A DNA stretch of 64,000 bases from Halobacteriales archaeon (GTDB lineage Archaea; Halobacteriota; Halobacteria; Halobacteriales; SKNY01). How positions within the stretch are numbered: the stretch's first letter is position 1; each line of letters starts with the position of its first letter. The notes below the pieces were generated by a model that did no database searches, was not told where the DNA came from, and worked only from the letters and a program-made list of their open reading frames with translations. Below are positions 30,448 to 40,899 of this stretch, in pieces. The translations under genes and the position numbers were made by a program. Location of the stretch: positions 1 to 64,000 of the forward strand of contig SKQO01000059.1 of NCBI GenBank assembly GCA_007118975.1, in the 5' to 3' direction.

Positions 30448-32337
30448 ATGTCACCGAAAAATGATGGCTCCCGGTTTCAGTTACGCTCTGCGGCCGATGG
30501 CCCGAAGGGGCCACTTCGTCGGATACTCCACGCGTACGGTCGCCCGTATCGACGATTGACCGCCCTCGCTGTGATCGCTTCGGTATTGTTTCCGGCCTTG
30601 GCAGTGCTGCCACCGTATTTACTCCAGGTCGCGATCGATGCCGTCCTCCTCGAACAGCGACCATTCAGTGTGGCGGGACAGTCACCGGATTGGATCTCGG
30701 AAGATCGCACGGCACAGTTGGTCGTGATCACGGTGCTCCTCGTCACAGTCGTCGGCGCTGCCGCCGTGACCAGCGCCGTGAGCACACTTGCCTGGGGGCG
30801 GGTAGCCCAGCGTATTCAGCACGACATCCGGACTGCGAGCTACCGCGCGTTACAGGAACGACCGCTGGCGTCGATCCACGGGGAACAACGGGGACAGTTG
30901 CTCAGCGTGCTGAGTAACGACGTGGACGAACTCGACCGTCTCCTGCGGCGTGGGGGAAAAGAGTCGATCGAACTCGTCGTTCGACTCCTCGGTGTCACGT
31001 GCGTCCTGTTCGTGCTGCATTGGCAACTCGCCCTCGTGGCGCTTGCGGTCATTCCACCGACGGTTCTCCTCACAGGATGGTTCTTTTCACGCATTCGACC
31101 GATCCATCGCGCCATCCGCCAGCAGATCGGTCGTCTCAATGCCCGTATCGAGAACAACCTCGACGGAATCACGACGATCAAAACGTACGGTACCACGGAC
31201 CGAGAGGCGCGACGTATCAAGGAGGGCTCTCGACGAGTGTTTCGGGCAAAGTGGCAGGCGGCCGTCTGGAACGCCGGCGTATTTCCCGCGATCGGGTTTG
31301 TCAACGCCGTCGGTTTTTCGGTCATGCTCCTCCTCGGTGGCTTCTGGATCGTCAACGGCCCGCCGTTTCCTGGCGCTGCACCGCTTACAGTGGGGACGCT
31401 CGTCGCATTCCTCGTATACAACCACCAGCTCCGTGACCCCCTGATCGACGTCGGGGCAGTGGTGAACACCTACGTCGAACTGATGGCAGCCATGGAGCGT
31501 ATCTCGCGATTGGATGTGGAACCGCCCGAGGTATCGCCATCCCCGAGAGACATGAACCGATGTCTGGCGTCCGGGCCTGTTGAACTCGATCGGGTTAGCT
31601 TCGGGTATCGTGCCGATCAACCGGTCATCGACGGAATCGACGCACAGTTTCCTGGAACGTCCATGATCGGTATCGTCGGCCCCAGCGGCTCGGGCAAGAC
31701 GACACTCGCACGGCTGTTGGTTCGTTATTATGATCCCGACCGGGGTGAAATACGCATCGCCGGTGAAAACATCAGCGAGGTGTCGCGGCAAACGTTTCGC
31801 GAGTCCGTGGCGATGGTCGCACAGCAGGCACACATCCTTCCAGAGACAGTCCGAGCGAACGTGGCCTACGGCTGCGACGCGGACGAGGCAGAGATCAGGG
31901 CAGCCCTCGAGGCCGCGGGTGCTGCGAACTTCGTTGCCGAGCTCCCCGACGGTCTCGACACGCCCGTCGGGCAGGGTGGAGTGGCCCTTTCCGGCGGGCA
32001 ACGCCAGCGCATTGCCCTCGCTCGAGCGATCGCCCATGACGCGCGAATACTTATCCTCGACGAGGCGACGAGCGATGTCGATCCGGACGTCGAAGTCCGG
32101 CTCCGGCGGACGTTTCGGCGACTGGGTCGGGAGCGACTCGTCATCGTAATATCTCATCGTCTGTCGACGGTCCGACCGGCTGACAAGATCTTCGTACTCA
32201 GTGACGGCACGTTCGTCGAATCAGGAGATCACGACGAACTCATTGCCACACAGGGGGACTATGCGAGGATGTGGGCGCAGCAGATCGGGAAAGCTGAAAC
32301 GACAAGCCCGATCATCGGGAATCAACGAAGGGAATGA
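30448..32337 (+). CDS. ABC exporter, fused permease-ATPase
   Basis: GIVGPSGSGKTTLARLLVRYYDPDRGEIRI, LSGGQRQRIALARAIAHDARILILDEATSDVD. Confidence 0.92.
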   Translation: MSPKNDGSRFQLRSAADGPKGPLRRILHAYGRPYRRLTALAVIASVLFPALAVLPPYLLQVAIDAVLLEQRPFSVAGQSPDWISEDRTAQLVVITVLLVTVVGAAAVTSAVSTLAWGRVAQRIQHDIRTASYRALQERPLASIHGEQRGQLLSVLSNDVDELDRLLRRGGKESIELVVRLLGVTCVLFVLHWQLALVALAVIPPTVLLTGWFFSRIRPIHRAIRQQIGRLNARIENNLDGITTIKTYGTTDREARRIKEGSRRVFRAKWQAAVWNAGVFPAIGFVNAVGFSVMLLLGGFWIVNGPPFPGAAPLTVGTLVAFLVYNHQLRDPLIDVGAVVNTYVELMAAMERISRLDVEPPEVSPSPRDMNRCLASGPVELDRVSFGYRADQPVIDGIDAQFPGTSMIGIVGPSGSGKTTLARLLVRYYDPDRGEIRIAGENISEVSRQTFRESVAMVAQQAHILPETVRANVAYGCDADEAEIRAALEAAGAANFVAELPDGLDTPVGQGGVALSGGQRQRIALARAIAHDARILILDEATSDVDPDVEVRLRRTFRRLGRERLVIVISHRLSTVRPADKIFVLSDGTFVESGDHDELIATQGDYARMWAQQIGKAETTSPIIGNQRRE

Positions 32338-33082
32338 CGGGAAGCTCATCCGCAATCGCTTCAAATACCGACCGCATCGAAGTTACGCCGTTCGCGCGTA
32401 AGGCTCTTGGAAACGATCGCCGCGGATGCCGGAGCGCTTCGTGTAGAGCAGGGGCAGCCCGCTCAGCGATGCCATCACCGTGACCGACCAGTATGCGAGT
32501 CGGGTGAAGCCCGGCCAGCCTGGTCGGCGGGATCAGCCGCCGGAGCAGCATGAGGCCGAGCCGCTCTTGATTAACGACGAACGGTGGAACAGTCCCCAGC
32601 GAATCGGCGACGTGCAAGGTCTCGCCCGAGCGATGCCAGAGAAATGCCTCATCCCAACCGGGGAGCGGCCGGGAGGGTATCACGGCGAGATCGGGATCGG
32701 GGGGCCGTGATCCGTATCGTTCGACAGGGGCGTCGACCCGACGACCGATCCTGCCCATCCACGTCGGCACGTGAACGGAGACGTCGTGTGCGGCAGCCAC
32801 GCGACCCGCATCGCGAGCATGCCAGCAGGAACATACGAGGACACCGACGACCGGTGGAACCGACAAGAGATAATCATTCAACTCGGGACACCACAGCGGA
32901 TCGACGAGCCACGTACCCTGATCTCCCACGAGGGCGTGACTCGTTCGGCGACCGGCTTCTTCGGGGTGAGCTTGCCAACTCACCCCGTCGGGCCATTCAG
33001 CAACCAGACGACCACTAGTTGCGGTACCCCGATTGTACACTACTTGTATACAGGGCCCGTTCACACAAAACCATTCATCCAC
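32312..33082 (-). CDS. Hypothetical, degenerate MBL-fold-like protein
   Basis: 256 aa; HDVSVHVPTWMGRI, LPGWDEAFLWHRSGETLHVADSLGT, ILVGHGDGI; 26-bp convergent overlap with ABC exporter. Confidence 0.65.
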   Translation of the reverse strand: MDEWFCVNGPCIQVVYNRGTATSGRLVAEWPDGVSWQAHPEEAGRRTSHALVGDQGTWLVDPLWCPELNDYLLSVPPVVGVLVCSCWHARDAGRVAAAHDVSVHVPTWMGRIGRRVDAPVERYGSRPPDPDLAVIPSRPLPGWDEAFLWHRSGETLHVADSLGTVPPFVVNQERLGLMLLRRLIPPTRLAGLHPTRILVGHGDGIAERAAPALHEALRHPRRSFPRALRANGVTSMRSVFEAIADELPVIPFVDSR

Positions 33083-33153
33083 GAGTTCGGGCAGATCAGT
33101 GTGAATTCACGGGATGGGAACGCTTAATCGGGCCATGCGGGTAAGATGGCCTG

Positions 33154-34059
33154 ATGATTGGTGGGTTCGAACACTTCCTCGGTGTCGGGCTGGCGCTTAC
33201 CGCCGCCGGGTTCTTCGCGATTCAATATATCTTCCTTCGATTGGGGGCAGTCAGAGGTTCCGTGATCGACCTTATTTTAGTGACTCTTGTGACGAACGTG
33301 GTAATCGTGTGGCCACTGGTCGGGATCGTTCACGGGATGCCGGTGCTCACGATCGAGGCGATTTTGGCGTTCGCTGGAGCCGGGGTCATGGGATCGTTGC
33401 TCGGACGTATCTGCATGTTCAAGAGCGTCGAGATCATCGGTGCGAGTCGGACCGCACCAGTGGTCGCCGCGAACGTCTTCTTTGCGACGATTTTCGCGGT
33501 GTTGCTCTTCGACGAGTCGCTGACGGCGCTTCACGTCGTCGGAATCGTACTCGTTGTCGGGGGCGTCGCGGTCATCTCCTGGGAATCCTCCCGAGATGCC
33601 GATCCGTCGGCCTCGCTCGGTGACTTCGGGGTCTCCATCGCGTTGCCGCTACTGGCGGCCTTGTTCATCGGCATCGAACCGATCTTCATTACACTGGGGT
33701 TGGATGCCGGTGGGGCCGTCCTCCCCGGGGTCGGAATCAAAGTCACCGCGGCTCTCGTCGGCTTCGTGGCATACGTCGCCGCTTCGGGGCAACTCACCAG
33801 ATACGCCTTCCGGTGGTCACGACAGATGCAATACTACCTTGCAGCCGGCGTAACGAGCACGTTCGGGATCATCTTTCTGTTCGCAGGACTGGCAATGTCT
33901 CCCGTGGTGGTCGTCGTACCGTTGTTACAGACCGCACCCCTGATCGTTCTGCTACTCTCCGCCATTTTCCTGCCGAGACAACTGGAACGCGTAACCTGGC
34001 GATTAGTCGCGGCGGCGACCGTCGTCGTTATCGGTGCCGCCATCGTATCCGCTCACTAA
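33154..34059 (+). CDS. EamA/DMT family transporter
   Basis: 10-TM pattern; SRTAPVVAANVFFATIFAVLLFDESLTALHVVGIVLVVGGV. Confidence 0.85.
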   Translation: MIGGFEHFLGVGLALTAAGFFAIQYIFLRLGAVRGSVIDLILVTLVTNVVIVWPLVGIVHGMPVLTIEAILAFAGAGVMGSLLGRICMFKSVEIIGASRTAPVVAANVFFATIFAVLLFDESLTALHVVGIVLVVGGVAVISWESSRDADPSASLGDFGVSIALPLLAALFIGIEPIFITLGLDAGGAVLPGVGIKVTAALVGFVAYVAASGQLTRYAFRWSRQMQYYLAAGVTSTFGIIFLFAGLAMSPVVVVVPLLQTAPLIVLLLSAIFLPRQLERVTWRLVAAATVVVIGAAIVSAH

Positions 34060-34136
34060 CATCTAGGAACCCGACAACATCTCCCGGTTGTGCTGCTGCC
34101 GGTAGCACTAAGGACCAACAGATTCAACGTTGAACC

Positions 34137-34679
34137 ATGGATGTATCACCCATTGAGCAAGGTGCTTCCGCACCGGCATTTGAACTTCCCGGGGTCGACG
34201 GGGAGGAGCACGCCTTGGACGAGTTCGACGCACCCGCGTTCGTCGTCGTATTTACGTGCAACCACTGCCCAGTCGCCCAGGCATACGAGGACCGACTGAT
34301 CGCATTGCAGGCGGATTACGACGATGCAGATGTGGTCGCGATCAACCCCAACGAGACGGAGAACTACCCCGACGACTCGTTCGAGAAGATGGTCGAACGG
34401 GCCGAAGAGAAAGGATTCAACTTCCCGTACCTTCGCGATGAAAGCCAAGACGTGGCAGCGGCGTACGGAGCCGAATGCACGCCCCATGCGTTCGTGTTCG
34501 ACGAGGACCGCATCCTGGTGTACCAGGGGGCGATCGACGACGATCGCGATGGCGGAAACGTGAGCGAGCAATACGTGCGAGGGGCGATCGACGCCATCCT
34601 GAACGGTGAAGACTTCGAACACGAGACGGTTTCCCCGATGGGCTGTTCGATCAAGTGGCGAGAGTCTGCAGCCGCCTGA
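34137..34679 (+). CDS. Thioredoxin-fold protein, AhpC/TSA-like
   Basis: APAFELPGVDGEEHALDEFDAPAFVVVFTCNHCPVAQAYEDRL. Confidence 0.85.
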   Translation: MDVSPIEQGASAPAFELPGVDGEEHALDEFDAPAFVVVFTCNHCPVAQAYEDRLIALQADYDDADVVAINPNETENYPDDSFEKMVERAEEKGFNFPYLRDESQDVAAAYGAECTPHAFVFDEDRILVYQGAIDDDRDGGNVSEQYVRGAIDAILNGEDFEHETVSPMGCSIKWRESAAA

Positions 34680-34758
34680 AGCGGGCCCATCACCGAAACA
34701 GAACTGCCGATAATCCACCCCACGCTGGTAATTTCACCGAATAATTCTGTCGCTCCGT

Positions 34759-34944
34759 TCACCCCGATCGAGTCCCCGTGTCGTGGCTTGCCTTCGACGG
34801 CCGCAGTATACCAATTCCACCCCCGGTGACGATAGCCACCGCTCCGGCCAACAGCATGGTGCTGGCGATCGGAGCCAAACCCCGCACTGTACGGATGTTG
34901 AAAAACGCTCGGCGGGGACTCTCACCGAAACGGTGCCTCCACAC
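34759..34944 (-). CDS. Possible small membrane protein
   Basis: FFNIRTVRGLAPIASTMLLAGAVAIVTGGGIGILRP; short and unverified. Confidence 0.35.
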   Translation of the reverse strand: MWRHRFGESPRRAFFNIRTVRGLAPIASTMLLAGAVAIVTGGGIGILRPSKASHDTGTRSG

Positions 34945-35014
34945 GCGGCCATGAGATCTATATCAGTGGAGGTCAGCCCGTAGCGCCTTTGCTCTTGGAC
35001 CGTCAAGGTCACCT

Positions 35015-35509
35015 ATGCGACGACGTACAATCCTTGCCATGATGGGATCATGCGGGATCCTCGCTGTGGCGGGTTGTCTCGGGGGTCCACAAGAAACGAA
35101 CGGGGTCCTAAAGTACGACGATCACGAGGTACCACTCGTCTCGACGGCCACCGCTGCAGAGTGGTACGATGGCGATGATGCGGTGTTTTTTGACGCCAGA
35201 TCGCGGGAGCCATACGAAGCAGTGCATATCGACGGCGCGTACTGGAGTCCCCAACCGAATGGGCGGGATGAGGACGACCCGAGTGAAGAACTGTCCATGG
35301 ACACCCGCATCGTCACCTACTGCCGATGTCCACACTCGAAGGCAGGCGCCAGGGCAGTTGGACTGCTTTCTGCCGGGTTCGAGGATGTGCACGCCCTGGA
35401 CGAGGGCCTCGACGACTGGGTGGATGCGGGTCACCCGGTCGCCGGAGAGGAAGTGACAGACCAACTTTCGAGCGGGGACCTCGGCACCCCAGCATACCGG
35501 GAACCGTGA
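35015..35509 (+). CDS. Rhodanese-like lipoprotein
   Basis: Lipobox AVAGCLG; AVFFDARSREPYEAVHIDGAYW; IVTYCRCPHSKAGARAVGLLSAGFEDVHALDEGLDDWVDAGHPV. Confidence 0.85.
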   Translation: MRRRTILAMMGSCGILAVAGCLGGPQETNGVLKYDDHEVPLVSTATAAEWYDGDDAVFFDARSREPYEAVHIDGAYWSPQPNGRDEDDPSEELSMDTRIVTYCRCPHSKAGARAVGLLSAGFEDVHALDEGLDDWVDAGHPVAGEEVTDQLSSGDLGTPAYREP

Positions 35510-35548
35510 GGCAACTATCAGCTGTAACCGTGGAATGAGTACCAGAAC

Positions 35549-35956
35549 ATGGTAGAACCTCCGGCAGATATGTCCGTTACGGTGGCGTTTGACCTAGACG
35601 GGTTGCAGTCGCTAGCGGACCCGCAGGCCGTGTTTGAAGAGACGGCCGAGTGGGCATCCCACGTCGGGATCCTCAGCGACGAGCCGGCACATGCCGTCAC
35701 AACATTTGGGCGTCAGAAGAACATCGATATCGGGTTTCAGTCCGGGCATCGTTCCCTTGCGGAAAGCCTGCCGGTGGTCCGGGCGCAACCGGAGTGTAGC
35801 GCCGACAGATATGTGTTGATCGGCAGTGATGATAGCGTCCGCGACCAGGCAAGGGCAATGGGCTGGGCGTATCTCGGCGTTGAGGATGCCGCCGAAGCAG
35901 CCGGGTGGTCGCTTTCGGACGAAGACGAGCCCGATGAGAAAACGACCTGGCTTTGA
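35549..35956 (+). CDS. Conserved haloarchaeal protein of unknown function
   Basis: 135 aa; SVTVAFDLDGLQSLADPQAVFEETAEWASHVGILSDEPAHAV. Confidence 0.65.
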   Translation: MVEPPADMSVTVAFDLDGLQSLADPQAVFEETAEWASHVGILSDEPAHAVTTFGRQKNIDIGFQSGHRSLAESLPVVRAQPECSADRYVLIGSDDSVRDQARAMGWAYLGVEDAAEAAGWSLSDEDEPDEKTTWL

Positions 35957-35959
35957 CGA

Positions 35960-36598
35960 TCAGTTTTCTATAGCAAGGCCGCAGTCGAGTAACCCGAGGT
36001 AATCGGGAGGATCAGTGTTCGCATTACGGCGGAACTCCGGGGGAATCGCGGCACGAAGCTCGTGAAATTCTTCCTCGGTCGACGGATCGAGTACCTGGCC
36101 GGTGTCGACTTGGAGCAGCCCGGGCGCCGATGACGTCTCCGCCCACGTTTCTCGCTCGACCCAGTCCGGTCCAAACAGAAAGAACGTCCCGAAGGAAAAT
36201 CGCCCAGTGACAACGGCTTCCGCCTTTGAGTCGAACTGCTCTGCTTCCTCCGCGGCAAATTCTGCATCGGAAACCCAGGTGACGACGGCACCCCCGTCAA
36301 AGAGCAGAAGGTAGACATCCCACGCTGCGGTTCGATCAAACTCCGCCCAGGCAGTCCGTGGACCGAGAGCAGCTACTTCGACGCGGAAAGATTCTGTGGT
36401 GGTCTCGGGATCGAGCAGGAACATCACGGTGTGGGCCGGTACCTGCAAGCCGCGGTGGTGATACACCAGGCCATCGACCTCCGTCTCTGACTCGACTGCA
36501 TCTTGGACGCGAAGCGATCCACGCGCCTCGAGACGGTCGAAAAATTCCGGAAACCGATAAATTCCCGGCGTTTCCATCGTGGTATTGTCAGGATTCAT
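35960..36598 (-). CDS. Hypothetical protein
   Basis: Start at MNPDNTTMETPGIYRFPEFFDRLEARGSLRVQDAVE; acidic composition. Confidence 0.6.
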   Translation of the reverse strand: MNPDNTTMETPGIYRFPEFFDRLEARGSLRVQDAVESETEVDGLVYHHRGLQVPAHTVMFLLDPETTTESFRVEVAALGPRTAWAEFDRTAAWDVYLLLFDGGAVVTWVSDAEFAAEEAEQFDSKAEAVVTGRFSFGTFFLFGPDWVERETWAETSSAPGLLQVDTGQVLDPSTEEEFHELRAAIPPEFRRNANTDPPDYLGLLDCGLAIEN

Positions 36599-36804
36599 CG
36601 TTCTCCAGTAGCGCGGACACGGTAGTCCCGGACAGGATCCGCGGTCCAGTGGGTGGTTCGTGGAGCCCGGCAAAGACGTTTGCGTCATCTAGATGGGCCT
36701 GACGAGATCCAGGCAATCGAGCACACGGTCACGATCACCTGGTATGTCAAATCGATATTGTAGCTTCGAGAAAGGTCTTGACTGGGTAGCGCCTACAAGG
36801 AAGT

Positions 36805-37602
36805 ATGACTCGACGCCGTTCGTTCCTGGGCATGGCTGGAGCCGTCTTTGCGACGGTCGGAGCAGGTTGTCTCGAGGCACCCGCTGCCGATGGTTCGAAC
36901 AACGCCGGCAATGAGTGGACGGAAGCTGTCACAATTGAGCCGCGGGGCGCCAGCTGTGGCGGACCGGATGATGACCACGTGGCCGTATCCGTGGCGGAAG
37001 AGGATCTCGTCGTCTTCGGCAGGACACCGGCGCCAAACCCATGTCATGAAGCGATTGTGACCGGCTACACGGACAATGACGGCGAGGTGCGGCTAACGAT
37101 CGACGTCGAGTCGACGCTCGAGGGCGACGAAAGTTGCATCCAGTGTGTCGGGAAAATCGACTACCGTGCACGGCTTGATGTGGACCTCGATGAAATCGAC
37201 ACGCTGGTCGTCAGCCACGTGGAAGGTGTCGAACATCGGGTTACCATCGACAGCAATCTCTCGATCGGCGAAGGTCCGGCGCTCAGAACCATCGAATCCG
37301 ATTGTATCTCAGATGCGGATGAAGACCACGTCGAAGCTCACCGTGAAGAGACAGGCATTCGTCTGGAAGGTGGGCGGGAGGCACCGAACCCGTGTCACGG
37401 CGTCGTCATCGAGGATGTCCGGGGTAACTCGGACCGGCTTGAGATCGATCTGGACGTGGCGTCAACCCTCGATGAGGGAGCTTGTATCGAATGCGTCGGA
37501 TTTCTCTCCTACGACGCAACGCTCCCAGTCGCGGAGCCCGAGGATATTGAGACCGTCATCGTCCGTCACGTCGACGGAGAGGAACACGAGATCGTACTCT
37601 GA
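36805..37602 (+). CDS. Tat lipoprotein with two tandem Cys-rich domains
   Basis: RRRSFLGMAGAVFATVGAGCLEA; APNPCHEAIV...CIQCVGKIDY and APNPCHGVVI...CIECVGFLSY repeats. Confidence 0.82.
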   Translation: MTRRRSFLGMAGAVFATVGAGCLEAPAADGSNNAGNEWTEAVTIEPRGASCGGPDDDHVAVSVAEEDLVVFGRTPAPNPCHEAIVTGYTDNDGEVRLTIDVESTLEGDESCIQCVGKIDYRARLDVDLDEIDTLVVSHVEGVEHRVTIDSNLSIGEGPALRTIESDCISDADEDHVEAHREETGIRLEGGREAPNPCHGVVIEDVRGNSDRLEIDLDVASTLDEGACIECVGFLSYDATLPVAEPEDIETVIVRHVDGEEHEIVL

Positions 37603-38193
37603 TTAACCATCGCCCAACCGGGAGTTGTCGATGACCCGCTTTGCCGCCTTGGCTTTCTCCAGCCAGCCGTACTCCTCCTCGTAGACGTGTCGCTTGTCGT
37701 CGACGAGCGCCTCGGTCGACGACTCCTCGAAGCCACCCCGCGACCACGTGCCGGTTTCTTCCAGCCACCGGAGCACTTGGTGGCGCGTATCCTCCCACGA
37801 CAACCCTTTGGAGCTGTAGTACGCGATCATCGCGAAGACGCTGTTGTCGTGTGCACCCGATACCGATCCCCGCTCGTATAGCGTACGCATTGGTTCCTCG
37901 GTCGGCTCGATCCGATCGGCAATCTCGTGGGGTGGGACCAGCGCCAATCGGTCACCGTCCTCTTCGACGCGCGAATCCCGCAGATAGGTCCGCAGGACCG
38001 CAGCGTGGAGTCCGCTCCACCCATCAGGAACTTCGCGAGGGAGACTGTCGCGAGTACACGATCCGATCGATAGGGTCGCGACGATATCGGTATGGGCCTG
38101 TTCGATCTCCTGACGGCCGAAATCGCCAAATTGGCACTCCCTGGAATGCAAAACGTTGGTGGATCGACAGCCGGGACACGGGTACCGATACAC
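37603..38193 (-). CDS. Conserved hypothetical protein
   Basis: CPGCRSTNVLHSRECQF near N-terminus, acidic helical remainder. Confidence 0.6.
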   Translation of the reverse strand: MYRYPCPGCRSTNVLHSRECQFGDFGRQEIEQAHTDIVATLSIGSCTRDSLPREVPDGWSGLHAAVLRTYLRDSRVEEDGDRLALVPPHEIADRIEPTEEPMRTLYERGSVSGAHDNSVFAMIAYYSSKGLSWEDTRHQVLRWLEETGTWSRGGFEESSTEALVDDKRHVYEEEYGWLEKAKAAKRVIDNSRLGDG

Positions 38194-38300
38194 GGCAAGC
38201 TACCGGTACGTTCGCATCGATGTAAACCCAACCGATTGGGGCACAGCAATGACTTCACTCGACCGGCGATGGATCGTCGATGACTGGTTCGAGCCGCCGG

Positions 38301-38700
38301 CTAGTTCGGTTGCGAAGCTTGCCGGTCGATTCGTCGAGCGAATCCGAAGTTTTCTTGCACCTCTTCGATTTCCACCTCGAGTTCCTCGCCGAGTTCGACG
38401 TCCGGAACGATAACCACGTACCCTCGCTCGACGCGGGCGATCCCGTCCCCTTTCTCCCCGATGTCCTCAATCTCGACCTTTCGTCGATCTCCCGGTGCGA
38501 CCGGCGGCGAGCGATTCTCGGAGGGATCACCTTCCTCCTCGTGCCCGCGGGCACGCTGAACGCTGACCTGGACGACGTCCCCCGGGGATACGGTGCGATA
38601 CTTCACCTCTCGATCGGGGATCGTGATGACGTATCGGCCATCGCATTCCTCGATACGGGTGGTAAACTTACAATCGACCTCGGTGTGATGCTGAGCCATG
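38301..38700 (-). CDS. TRAM domain protein
   Basis: VEIEDIGEKGDGIARVERGYVVIVPDVELGEELEVEIEEVQENFGFARRID. Confidence 0.82.
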
Positions 38701-38904
38701 ACTGCGCTTGAGCCGGATTCAATGGACGGGCAACGCACATCCTCCATTGATCACGGTTCTTGTACGAAACCGTGGGGAGTGTGTACTTAGCGCTTTTCGT
38801 CGACGTCGTGCTTCTCCGACAGCTTGTCGGGAGTCGCTTGTAAGCTATTCCGGGCTAAAACCGAACATTTTTATTGAGGGAATCGGCATCAAAGCGGGCG
38901 CGAG

Positions 38905-40896
38905 ATGGTGCAGACGTCGTACGACGGCAAGACGGGCCAGATACGGTTTTTCGACCCTATCGGCAACGATGAGACGAAGCTCCGCGCCCGAGATGCGTCC
39001 GCGCTCGAACCGACGGGTGGGGATCCATTCCCCGTCGATCTCGACGGCGCATTTACGCTACGGGCATCGAAAATTGAATTCGATCGGGTTCCATCGGTGG
39101 CCGTGCGCCAGCCAGATGGGCTCGTTATCGACACCTGCCTCACGCCGGCGAGCGAGATCCGTCACGAGGGCTGTGCTGTTGTCGAGGTGTGCACACCTGT
39201 CAAGGTGTACATCCGTACCGAGGACGGCGTCGTCGTAACGACACGAGAAAACTCGACCAGCATCGATTTTTCCGGACGGATACCCGTCACACTCGGTGCA
39301 CGCGTCAAGCGGGACCGACCGCGTACGACGGTCATCACAACCGACGACATGTCGGACGTCTTTGACGCCATTACTGCCTTCGGCGCCCTCGCACGACCCG
39401 CAGGCCCGGAACGATCGTTTCCGACCCTTCGACCGCATCCCCCGTTGATCGAATTCGGTCCGGAGGCACACGTCCCCGATTACCTCGCCGAACGGCCGGG
39501 CCGTATCAGGATCGACGTCCCCGGCACCTATCTCCACGCAGCGATGGCAGCACCGCTTGCGTACTATCTCGGTGCCGCCGTGGAAATCGCGGAGAGCGAG
39601 CCGGGGATCAGGGTCGATGGCGAGCCACTCACGACGTGGTCCACCGACATGGAGATCGAATCCGCCTGTGAGAATATACTCCAACGGACGCTTTTTCTCG
39701 ATTGTCTGGCGAGGCGTTCGCGAGGCTACGGGATCGACCTCGAAGAGCGGGCTGCGGTGGACGATACGCTCGCCATCGACTGGGAGGCGGTGGCAGAACT
39801 CGAGATGGCCGACAGATTGCATCGGTACGAGATGATCCCTGCCGGTACAATTGCGGATCAGATTCCAGCATGGACCGACCGCGCGTTCGCGGTGCCACAG
39901 CGTCGAACGATCGAATCGCTCCCGTTTCTCGCCTACGATCTCGTCAGTATCCATCGTCCGCGAGGCGGGTCAAGCAACGGGCACGTACGTGCACGTGACC
40001 CCGAGAACGACCTTGTATCGATGCCACTCGGCGCTGAGGAGCCCGTCGGGACGGATCCGGCTTTTCCGGCAGCGTTGCGAAACCGTCTGAACCGAGATGG
40101 CGGAAACGAGACGATTTCGGTGACGGTGGTCTGCAACGACCGCCGGATGCTCGAGGAGCACGAAACCGTAGAGCAGATATACGCCGGTGAGGGCGCCGTG
40201 AGCATCGAGGTGCATCCCTACGAAGGGCTGGGCGTCGACGAGCTCGCGTCGGTGCTCGGGCGGCAGACAGACTATTTCCACTATATCGGTCATATCGAAC
40301 GGGGCGGGTTCGACTGTGTGGATGGTGTCCTCGACGCCCGCTCGGTCTCGATGGTTGGTATCGAGGTATTCTTCCTCAACGCCTGTCAGTCGATTCCGCA
40401 GGCCCAACACTTGATCACCGCCGGGGCCCTCGGCGGGATCGCGACGCGACGGCCGATTGCCAACAGTGGCGCCGGCGCCTTTGGGCAATCGATGGCGGAA
40501 GTCATCACGCGGGGATATCCGCTGGCAATCGCGTTACGTCTCGCACGAGCGCAAGACCGGTTCGGCCGGCACTATCATTTGATAGGTGACCCCCGGGCTA
40601 ACGTCGGGTCCACGGAAAGTGGGATCCCGTATGTTGGCGAGATCGAATCGGCAGGAAAGAACTTCCGGTTGCAGCTCTCGACGGTTCTCTCGTGGTCGGT
40701 GGGGAAGGGTAGCGTCGGTGCGTTTCACATCGACAAGACCGACACGGTATCGTTGAACCCAATGACGAAGACCTTCGAGGTCGACCCTCCGCGCCTGGAG
40801 GAATTTCTCTCCCGGGAGGAGGTGCTGGTGCGCTGGGAGGATCGCTGGTACTGGAGCGAGGAATGCCTGGAAGAGCTTCGACTCACGGCCGTCTGA
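38905..40896 (+). CDS. CHAT-like (caspase-clan) protein with large N-terminal domain
   Basis: DYFHYIGHIERGGFDCVDGVLDARSVSMVGIEVFFLNACQSIPQAQHLITAGALGGIATRRPIANSGAGAFGQSMAEVITRGYPLAIALRLARA; His463 (40291-40293) and Cys494 (40384-40386). Confidence 0.72.
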   Translation: MVQTSYDGKTGQIRFFDPIGNDETKLRARDASALEPTGGDPFPVDLDGAFTLRASKIEFDRVPSVAVRQPDGLVIDTCLTPASEIRHEGCAVVEVCTPVKVYIRTEDGVVVTTRENSTSIDFSGRIPVTLGARVKRDRPRTTVITTDDMSDVFDAITAFGALARPAGPERSFPTLRPHPPLIEFGPEAHVPDYLAERPGRIRIDVPGTYLHAAMAAPLAYYLGAAVEIAESEPGIRVDGEPLTTWSTDMEIESACENILQRTLFLDCLARRSRGYGIDLEERAAVDDTLAIDWEAVAELEMADRLHRYEMIPAGTIADQIPAWTDRAFAVPQRRTIESLPFLAYDLVSIHRPRGGSSNGHVRARDPENDLVSMPLGAEEPVGTDPAFPAALRNRLNRDGGNETISVTVVCNDRRMLEEHETVEQIYAGEGAVSIEVHPYEGLGVDELASVLGRQTDYFHYIGHIERGGFDCVDGVLDARSVSMVGIEVFFLNACQSIPQAQHLITAGALGGIATRRPIANSGAGAFGQSMAEVITRGYPLAIALRLARAQDRFGRHYHLIGDPRANVGSTESGIPYVGEIESAGKNFRLQLSTVLSWSVGKGSVGAFHIDKTDTVSLNPMTKTFEVDPPRLEEFLSREEVLVRWEDRWYWSEECLEELRLTAV

Positions 40897-40899
40897 GAG

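Noticed and set aside
31087-32157. 356-aa minus-strand ORF opposite the ABC exporter
   Set aside because: Antisense to clear Walker A/signature motifs; composition typical of spurious ORFs
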